From CALHAX01 sp039816705 (GTDB lineage: Bacteria; Pseudomonadota; Alphaproteobacteria; Rhizobiales; CALHAX01), in contig JBCBXF010000073.1 in NCBI GenBank assembly GCA_039816705.1, positions 1 through 13,199 of the forward strand: 13,199 nucleotides of DNA, written 5' to 3'. The translations under genes and the position numbers were made by a program. Positions 8,014 to 13,199 of the stretch are shown one piece after another. How positions within the stretch are numbered: position 1 is the first letter of the stretch; the number at the start of each line of letters is the position of its first letter. The notes beneath the pieces were generated by a model. The model saw nothing but the letters and a program-made list of their open reading frames with translations, did no database searches and was not told the DNA's origin.

Positions 8014-8343
8014 TCAGCCGTGCTTCTTACAAAGATAGTAGAAGGCGGCACGGTTTTTCATTTTGATGTCCGACATTTTCGCCGCAACAGCACGGGCGAT
8101 CTCCATACCCTTGTCTTTGTCAGAGATGCCCATTTTCTTTGCGATGAAGTTCCGCTGCACGGTCTCGAGTTCGCTGTCGTCCGTGCCGGCGACATAAAGC
8201 GCATCGCGGTTCTCGATCACCATTTTCATGCTGTCAGCAAGCGCCTGCAGCTCCGCGTCGTCGATAGTGCTCTCGCCGACTTTCGCAAGTTGCTCTTCGG
8301 CCTCGGCCTTGAACTTTGCAATTTTCTCTGCCTTATCGCTCAT
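8014..8343 (-). CDS. DUF2853 family small protein
   Basis: This is a cytoplasmic protein of 109 aa with no known function. It is charged and mainly helical, starting MSDKAEKIAKFKAEAEEQL. The pattern of the DUF2853 family is visible: AGTDDSELETVQRNFIAKKMG in the middle (a V/AxG-D-ELxTVxxNFxxKKxG motif) and RAAFYYLCKKHG at the end, like the RAVVYYLL ending of relatives. There is no signal peptide or membrane segment. GAGG lies upstream of the ATG at a workable distance. It follows the dehydrogenase gene on the same strand after 134 bp with no terminator between them, and a strong terminator follows it, so co-transcription with the dehydrogenase is possible. Family assignment is from motif memory. 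Confidence 0.8.
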   Translation of the reverse strand: MSDKAEKIAKFKAEAEEQLAKVGESTIDDAELQALADSMKMVIENRDALYVAGTDDSELETVQRNFIAKKMGISDKDKGMEIARAVAAKMSDIKMKNRAAFYYLCKKHG

Positions 8344-8477
8344 GACGTGGCCTCGTGTGTTTGTTGGGATGACGCTAGAGATACGAGGTGTGCGGCACGA
8401 GTCGCAAGACCCGAACGCTATCCGTCAACCCTTCACTTCGAAGCGTTCAGGCAGGTTCCAAGCCTCTGTCGCGTGGC

Positions 8478-11039
8478 TCAGCTCTTTGGGCGGGCGTTCT
8501 CCGGATCATAAAGCGGCTCATAGCCGACCGCCGCGACCTCCACTGGAAAGCGATCGCCGAAGTACTCGATCTCTAGCTTGTGTCCTTTCTGCGCATGATC
8601 GGCCGGCAAGTAGCCGAGCGCAATATTCTTCCCGATCGTCGGGCCATACGCGATACTCGTGGTGTATGAACGTCGGCCTTTGGCATCGACGAGTGTCTGA
8701 CCGCATGCCGGGTTCACGATCGGGCAGGTGCCGACCATGTACCGTGGCGTGCCCTCGGCATCGCGATTGTCTGTCACGACAAGCGTGCAGAGATACGCAT
8801 CCTGCCGCTCGCGTTCGCGTTGCTCGAGGTAGGCCGCTTTGCCGTGAAAGTCTGCGGCTTTGACTTTCGGACGCGCGAGATCAGCCTCGAGAAGATTATA
8901 CTCCGTCAGCAGGTCAGCGTTCTGAAGGCGAAGAGATTTCTCAAGCCTGCGCGAGTTGGCATAGGTTTCGACACCTACGGGTGTGACGCCCTCATCAGCG
9001 AATGCATCCCAGAGCGCCAGCCCGTCGTCGAACTTGAAGTGCAACTCCCAACCCTGCTCTCCGACATAGGAAATGCGAAATGCGCTGACCGGCACGCCCT
9101 TGATCGTTAGTTGCTTGACAGAACCGAACGCGAAATTTTCATCCGTCCACGCGTCAGGCTCGTCAGCGATCCTCTGGACGGTCTCACGTGCATTTGGTCC
9201 CCACACACCAAGGCAGCCGAAGTCGGTTGTCCGGTTCTCGATTTCGACGTCGTATCCTTTATCCTCCGCCATGCGGCGCAAATAAGTGAGGTCACGGTGT
9301 CCGGCATCGGCGCCATCGATCACCCGATAACGTCCCTCCATCCGCAATACGGTCAGGTCGGCACGCACACCACCGGTTTCGTCCAGCCAGTGCGTGTAGA
9401 TCCCCTTGCCGACAGGCGTCGTGCCGCCGACCTTCGCAACGCAGATATACTCCATAAAGGCCTCATGGTCGGGCCCGGAGACATCTATGATTGCAAAGTG
9501 CGAGAGGTTCACCATCCCGACGTTGTTGGACAGTTCGAGGTGCTCGGCGTTCGACACCCGCCAAAAGTGCCGCCCGTCCCACTCTGCTTCGCGCACCGGA
9601 ACCTGATTGTCATATTTTTCCAGCAGATGGTCGTTAGCCGCGTAGCCGTGCGCCCGCTCCCAGCCCGCAATTTCCATGAAGTGCGCGCCGAGTGCCTCTT
9701 CCCGCTCATAGAACGGGGAGCGGAACAGGTTGCGCCCCTTCGTGTAGGGCTCGCGCTGGTGCACCGCCGGATTGTAGATCTTGAATGCCGTCTCGTAGCA
9801 GCGGTCGTGGATGTAGTCGTCTTTCTGTTGGTGCGGATAATAGCGCGCCACATCGATTCCGTGATGGTCGACCTCGGTGCGCCCGTCGGTCATCCAGTCC
9901 GCCAGAACCTTGCCGGTCCCCGGTCCGTCTTTCACCCAGACCGAGACGGCATACCAGAGCCCGCGCACATTCGCGGATTCTCCGACAGACGGCCCGCCAT
10001 CCGCCGTCACCTGGAGCAAGCCGTTGAATGAACGCTTCTCGTCATATCCAAGTTCGCCAAGGATCGGCGTCAGCTCGATGGCCCGCTCGAGCGGGTCCAT
10101 AACCTGTTCCATCTCCAGATCTCGCTGCGAAGGCGAGAGCCGTGCCTGCTCCTTCTCGAGAATATCGCGCGGATGGCAAAGGCGCGGCGCGCTCTCTTCG
10201 TAATAGCCCCACTCGATCATCCCGCCTTCCGTCGTGAGCGGATCGCCAGTGTCGCGCATGTAGGCCGAGTTGCCCTGGTCGCGTAACAGTGGATAGCCGA
10301 TGTCTTTGCCCGTTCCGGCAAACTCCTCGTAGGGGCCGAACCACAACAACGGATGGTCAACCGGCATCACCGGAAGATCCTCCCCCGCCATTTGCGCGAT
10401 GAGACGGCCCCAGAGCCCGGCGCAGACGACGACGTAATCCGCCGCGATTGTACCCTTCTCGGTATGCACACCGACGATGCGCCCGTTCTTGATGTCGAGC
10501 CCGGTGGCGGGGGTGTTCGGAAAGGTCTGCAGTTTCCCGGTCGCCTCGGCCTCCTGAACCAGCTCGCCGGACACCACCTGGGAGCGCGGCACAACGAGCC
10601 CGGCATCCGGGTCCCAGAGCGCGCCCTGGATCTGGTCCTCCTCCAGCAGCGGAAACTTCTCCTTCGCCTCTGCTGCCGAGATCATCTTCGCGCGCGTCCC
10701 GAATGACTTACCTGAGGCGACCTTGCGCTTGAGTTCAGCCATCCGGTCATCGTCACCGATACGGGCAACCTCGAGCCCGCCGCACTTCTCGTAACGCCCG
10801 CGCTTTTCGAAGAAATCTATGGAGTACATCGTCGTGTGGCACGTCATGTTGTCGTGCGCCGTTGCGTAGCAGAAGTCCGACGCATGCGAGGTCGAGCCGA
10901 TGTCGGTCGGGATCGCCGATTTGTCGAGGCCGACGATGTCGTCCCAGCCGCGCTCAATAAGGTGATGCGCAACCGAAGCGCCGACGATGCCGCCCTGGCC
11001 GATAATCACAACCTTCGCCTTGCTCGGAAATTCAGCCAC
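8478..11039 (-). CDS. FAD-dependent dimethylglycine/sarcosine dehydrogenase (DAO-GcvT fusion)
   Basis: This 853-aa enzyme has the two-part layout of dimethylglycine and sarcosine dehydrogenases. An FAD amine-oxidoreductase half (about 8-385) starts KVVIIGQGGIVGASVAHHLI. A linker (about 386-440) leads to a GcvT folate-binding half (about 440-840), whose start is marked by FMEIAGWERAHG and SNNVGMVNLSHFA. His52 in GSTSHASD sits where family members carry the histidine joined covalently to FAD. The expected reaction is removal of one N-methyl group with transfer to THF, in the cytoplasm. The substrate cannot be fixed from sequence; dimethylglycine is preferred because sarcosine is already served by soxBDAG. 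The start is GTG, supported by GGAG 7 nt upstream. Compared with mitochondrial relatives it lacks a targeting peptide. It is transcribed divergently from an ABC importer. Confidence 0.85.
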   Translation of the reverse strand: MAEFPSKAKVVIIGQGGIVGASVAHHLIERGWDDIVGLDKSAIPTDIGSTSHASDFCYATAHDNMTCHTTMYSIDFFEKRGRYEKCGGLEVARIGDDDRMAELKRKVASGKSFGTRAKMISAAEAKEKFPLLEEDQIQGALWDPDAGLVVPRSQVVSGELVQEAEATGKLQTFPNTPATGLDIKNGRIVGVHTEKGTIAADYVVVCAGLWGRLIAQMAGEDLPVMPVDHPLLWFGPYEEFAGTGKDIGYPLLRDQGNSAYMRDTGDPLTTEGGMIEWGYYEESAPRLCHPRDILEKEQARLSPSQRDLEMEQVMDPLERAIELTPILGELGYDEKRSFNGLLQVTADGGPSVGESANVRGLWYAVSVWVKDGPGTGKVLADWMTDGRTEVDHHGIDVARYYPHQQKDDYIHDRCYETAFKIYNPAVHQREPYTKGRNLFRSPFYEREEALGAHFMEIAGWERAHGYAANDHLLEKYDNQVPVREAEWDGRHFWRVSNAEHLELSNNVGMVNLSHFAIIDVSGPDHEAFMEYICVAKVGGTTPVGKGIYTHWLDETGGVRADLTVLRMEGRYRVIDGADAGHRDLTYLRRMAEDKGYDVEIENRTTDFGCLGVWGPNARETVQRIADEPDAWTDENFAFGSVKQLTIKGVPVSAFRISYVGEQGWELHFKFDDGLALWDAFADEGVTPVGVETYANSRRLEKSLRLQNADLLTEYNLLEADLARPKVKAADFHGKAAYLEQRERERQDAYLCTLVVTDNRDAEGTPRYMVGTCPIVNPACGQTLVDAKGRRSYTTSIAYGPTIGKNIALGYLPADHAQKGHKLEIEYFGDRFPVEVAAVGYEPLYDPENARPKS

Positions 11040-11046
11040 GTTTTTT

Positions 11047-11050
11047 CTCC
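11047..11050 (-). promoter_or_regulatory. Ribosome binding site fixing the GTG start of the dehydrogenase
   Basis: GGAG on the minus strand is followed by 7 nt (six A and a C) and then GTG (11039-11037). This is the reason for accepting a non-ATG start here. The nearest upstream ATG (11061-11059) is in another frame and opens only a 9-codon reading frame. Confidence 0.7.
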
Positions 11051-11062
11051 GTGATGACCATG

Positions 11063-11099
11063 GTCGTAACGGGCGTGAACCCGCGCCCGAAGTTACGAC
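11063..11099 (-). other. Long stem-loop in the 5' region of the dehydrogenase gene
   Basis: GTCGTAAC (11063-11070) and GTTACGAC (11092-11099) are perfect inverted repeats. The adjoining GGGCG (11071-11075) and CGCCC (11084-11088) extend the stem to 13 bp with a 3-nt bulge and an 8-nt loop. It lies 24-60 nt upstream of the GTG start. It could be an mRNA leader structure or a protein-binding dyad. Confidence 0.55.
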
Positions 11100-11169
11100 G
11101 GCACCGCTACAGCCCGACTGGCTCTACTGTCGTTATCTAGTGGCCTGGACTGACCGCGTTCGCGTCGCA

Positions 11170-11201
11170 ATGCGACACGGGCGCGGTGCGCATGCGACAC
11201 G
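11170..11201. repeat. Direct repeat ATGCGACACG, two copies 22 bp apart
   Basis: Copies are at 11170-11179 and 11192-11201. The spacing of 22 bp (about two helix turns) fits tandem half-sites of an AraC-type activator. The core GCGACAC also occurs at 5148-5154 and 12765-12771, in the other two control regions. Confidence 0.5.
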
Positions 11202-11467
11202 CGCGAACCGCACGTGAACACCACATCTGGGGGGGAGGGGCCGTCAATAGCCCGGTTTCATCAACAGTGTTCACATTGCGACCTCAAAGGTCGCGCAGGC
11301 TGCGACCTGACATGACGGTAACGTTATGGTAACACGCAGAAACGGCGGCGAGACGCGCTCGCCGCGAGGGCGCCAAGATCGGGCAGCCGCCATGACTTAT
11401 TACGATGGCAATCATGAACCGATCAGCGCTTGGGGGGAAACGCGTCGAACAAAAGGACGTCTGACCA

Positions 11468-12589
11468 TTGGCTGCTGTTGAGACTGCACCGCCACCTGCG
11501 GATGCATACGTGCGTTTTGAGAACGTCCAGAAGAGTTATGATGGCGAGATACTTGTCGTCAAAAACCTTAACCTCGACATCGCGGCAGGCGAATTCCTGA
11601 CCATGCTCGGGCCATCCGGCTCCGGCAAGACAACCTGCCTGATGATGCTCGCAGGGTTCGAACCCGCAACCAACGGCGAGATTTATCTGAAGGATCGACC
11701 GATCAACCGTGTCCCACCGCACAAGCGCGGGATCGGGATGGTGTTTCAGAACTATGCGCTGTTTCCGCATATGTCGGTTGAGGAAAACCTCGCCTTCCCG
11801 CTCCAAGTCCGCGGCATGAGCAGGTCGGACGTGAAGTCGAAAGTTCAGCGCGCGCTCGAGATGGTGGAACTGCCCGAATTTGGCGCTCGCCGTCCGGCAC
11901 AGCTTTCAGGCGGTCAGCAGCAACGCGTCGCCGTCGCCCGGGCTCTCGTGTTCGAGCCCGATCTCGTCTTGATGGACGAGCCACTCGGCGCGCTCGACAA
12001 GCAGTTGCGCGAGCAAATGCAGTACGAGATCAAGCATATCCATGAAAATCTCGGCGTGACGGTCGTCTACGTGACACACGACCAGTCGGAAGCCTTGACG
12101 ATGTCGGACCGGATTGCCGTGTTCAACGACGGCGTCATCCAGCAGCTCTCATCGCCTGACACACTCTATGAGCGTCCCGACACCAGCTTCGTCGCGCAAT
12201 TCATCGGCGAGAACAACACGCTGAACGGGACGGTGAAAGAAGTCGCGCGCGGACAATGCAAGGTCGAGATCGCTGGTGGCAATGTCGTCGGCGCGCTGGC
12301 AATCAACATCGCAGGCGAGGGCCAACCAACGCAGCTCTCGCTCCGCCCGGAACGCGTCACGATCAACCCGGAACCCGGCTCCCTGCCGAACATCATCGCA
12401 GGGCGCGTCGAGGAACTCATTTATCTCGGCGATCATATCCGCACGCGCATGTCCGTTGCCGGACACCCGGACTTCATCGTCAAAGTTCCCAACACACTCA
12501 ATCATGTGTCGCTGGCGGAAGGCGTCGATGCGACGGTCGGCTGGGCGACGGAAGACTGTCGCGCGCTCGACGTAGCGGTCGGTTTGTAA
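11468..12589 (+). CDS. ABC importer ATP-binding protein, PotA/spermidine-putrescine type
   Basis: This is the nucleotide-binding subunit of a periplasmic-binding-protein-dependent importer (373 aa, normal for the PotA/MalK type). It shows Walker A GPSGSGKT (48-55), Q-loop Q94 in VFQNYALFPH, signature LSGGQQQR (146-153), Walker B VLMDEP (167-172) and H-loop His204. A C-terminal TOBE-type domain runs from about 255 (LSLRPERV inside it). The start is TTG: AAGGA lies about 10 nt upstream, and an in-frame TGA at 11462-11464 excludes any earlier start. GTG at 11510 is the next alternative but would cut into the first strand. Its neighbour downstream is a solute-binding protein gene. Divergence from a dimethylglycine-type dehydrogenase suggests uptake of a methylated amine or polyamine; the substrate is inferred. 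Confidence 0.93.
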   Translation: MAAVETAPPPADAYVRFENVQKSYDGEILVVKNLNLDIAAGEFLTMLGPSGSGKTTCLMMLAGFEPATNGEIYLKDRPINRVPPHKRGIGMVFQNYALFPHMSVEENLAFPLQVRGMSRSDVKSKVQRALEMVELPEFGARRPAQLSGGQQQRVAVARALVFEPDLVLMDEPLGALDKQLREQMQYEIKHIHENLGVTVVYVTHDQSEALTMSDRIAVFNDGVIQQLSSPDTLYERPDTSFVAQFIGENNTLNGTVKEVARGQCKVEIAGGNVVGALAINIAGEGQPTQLSLRPERVTINPEPGSLPNIIAGRVEELIYLGDHIRTRMSVAGHPDFIVKVPNTLNHVSLAEGVDATVGWATEDCRALDVAVGL

Positions 12590-12869
12590 CGGGAAGGCGT
12601 GTTTTCTACGACGAAAGTCGTAGCGACGATGTGACCGCAGAACCTTCGCGGTAAAAGGATGTCAACTCGTGACGTTTGGGGCGTCAGATGCTTTCATCAC
12701 GAGGTGAACCGGTGGCCCGGCCACCCAACAACGAGGGCGAAACGCCCCGCGAAAAACCGCAGTCGCGACACGCGTCGCAAAAGCGGCAACGTGTGCAACG
12801 CACACACGGATGGACGGGACGGCTTAGGTCATTTCGCCATCCGGGAGTGAACCAAGGAGAAGGCTTGAT
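12590..12869. other. Hairpin-rich gap between the ATPase and solute-binding protein genes
   Basis: This 280-bp gap holds no gene I trust. It contains several dyads: CTACGAC-GAAA-GTCGTAG (12606-12623), TGACG/CGTCA (12670-12686), GGTGGCC-C-GGCCACC (12711-12725), GCGAC-ACGC-GTCGC (12765-12778) and GTGTGC-AAC-GCACAC (12791-12805). None is followed by a T-run. It could be an mRNA-processing or stability region, or hold a separate promoter for the abundant binding protein. Confidence 0.6.
12606..12623 (+). other. Stem-loop with GAAA tetraloop after the ATPase gene
   Basis: A perfect 7-bp stem closes on a GAAA loop, a stable GNRA-type tetraloop, starting 17 nt after the ATPase stop codon. There is no T-run, so it is more likely a 3'-end stabilising or partial-termination element than a full terminator. 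Confidence 0.6.
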
Positions 12870-13199
12870 ATGAATTTCAAGACACTTGCGATTGCCGCGG
12901 GAACGGTTGCGCTCAGCGCGACGGTCGCCACGGCAGCCGACGTCACGATCACATCGTGGGGCGGCGCATACACTGCATCACAGCAGAAAGCCTACGGAGC
13001 CCCGTGGGAATCCAAGACCGGCAAAAAAATCCACTGGGAAAACTACAACGGTGGCCTCGGCGAAGTCCGCACGCAGGTCCAGTCCGGCAAGGTCACCTGG
13101 GATATCGTCGACATCCTGCCTGACCAGGCCCGCACCGGATGCGACGAAGGTCTGTTCGAGAAGATCCCGGACGATGTTCTGGTCAAAACCAAAGACGGC
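12870..13199 (+). CDS. ABC importer periplasmic solute-binding protein, N-terminal part (runs off the window)
   Basis: The first 110 codons of an extracellular solute-binding protein (PotD-like, SBP family 1/8) are visible. The N-terminus MNFKTLAIAAGTVALSATVA is a signal peptide, with likely cleavage after ATAA before DVTITSWGGAY. The motif TSWGGAYTASQQKAY, then the region around NYNGGLGEVRTQVQSGK and WDIVDILPDQA, are typical of polyamine-type binding proteins that clamp a cationic ligand. The ATG is preceded by AAGGAGAAGG, a strong ribosome site consistent with high expression of a binding protein. It follows the ATPase gene on the same strand after 280 bp. The ligand is unknown; a methylated amine or polyamine is plausible from context. 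The gene is cut by the right edge. Confidence 0.9.
   Translation, partial: MNFKTLAIAAGTVALSATVATAADVTITSWGGAYTASQQKAYGAPWESKTGKKIHWENYNGGLGEVRTQVQSGKVTWDIVDILPDQARTGCDEGLFEKIPDDVLVKTKDG

Larger units (their letters stand above)
11040..11467. promoter_or_regulatory. Divergent control region between the dehydrogenase and the ABC importer
   Basis: No convincing gene is seen in 428 bp. It holds an unusual density of repeats. There is a long stem at 11063-11099 and a 13-bp dyad GTCGCA-A-TGCGAC at 11164-11176. ATGCGACACG occurs twice (11170-11179 and 11192-11201). GTGAACAC and GTGTTCAC form a distant inverted pair (11214-11221, 11267-11274). GCGACC/GGTCGC form a dyad at 11278-11294, and TGCGACCT is repeated at 11277 and 11301. 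There is also an 8-bp stem GCGGCGAG/CTCGCCGC at 11345-11365. These are candidate operators for both promoters; I could not place -35/-10 boxes reliably. Confidence 0.6.

Noticed and set aside
11345..11365. Terminator upstream of the ABC ATPase
   Set aside because: The GCGGCGAG/CTCGCCGC stem has no T-run on either strand, so it is kept only as a structural note in the control region.
11040..11467. Glycine riboswitch ahead of the glycine-producing enzymes
   Set aside because: I looked for the conserved glycine aptamer core in both divergent gaps and did not find it.
11392..11481. 29-codon open frame overlapping the ATPase start
   Set aside because: No ribosome site, no recognisable peptide, and it ends inside the ATPase gene; probably chance.
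12659..12850. 63-codon open frame between ATPase and binding protein genes
   Set aside because: The AAAGG lies directly against the ATG, composition is Arg-rich, and the frame runs through the dyads; no family resemblance.

Overview
The window looks like part of an alphaproteobacterial chromosome. The evidence is high G+C coding DNA, dense genes with ATGA stop/start overlaps, a heterotetrameric sarcosine oxidase operon in the order soxB-soxD-soxA-soxG, and a SSDGC-type L,D-transpeptidase. A Hyphomicrobiales-like host is my guess; nothing here fixes the genus. The theme is stepwise removal of N-methyl groups from glycine-betaine-type compounds (dimethylglycine to sarcosine to glycine), with the one-carbon units passed to tetrahydrofolate.

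Layout. Bases 1-4899 (minus strand) hold soxB, soxD, soxA and the start of soxG, tightly packed and cut by the left window edge. Bases 4900-5302 are a divergent control region with a strong dyad 45-65 bp upstream of soxB. Reading rightward from it is a GlxA/GbdR-type AraC-family regulator (to 6367), the natural candidate to control the sox operon. Then comes an exported L,D-transpeptidase with a very basic C-terminal tail (6453-7919), which has no clear metabolic link to its neighbours. A stem-loop with a T-run on the minus strand (7925-7953) separates it from a convergent minus-strand pair: a DUF2853 small protein (8014-8343), preceded by an 853-residue FAD/GcvT-type dimethylglycine or sarcosine dehydrogenase (8478-11039).

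Bases 11040-11467 form a second divergent control region, crowded with inverted and direct repeats. To its right is an ABC importer: a PotA-type ATPase (11468-12589), a 280-bp gap with several hairpins, and the start of a periplasmic solute-binding protein (12870 to the right edge). Permease genes are not in view and are expected beyond the right edge.

Working model (inference). The importer brings in a methylated amine or a related cation. The dehydrogenase removes one methyl group, and sarcosine oxidase removes the last, giving glycine, H2O2 and 5,10-methylene-THF. The AraC-type regulator senses a pathway compound. A GCGACAC motif recurs in all three large intergenic regions and could be a shared operator. 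No RNA genes, insertion sequences, CRISPR arrays or attachment sites were seen.
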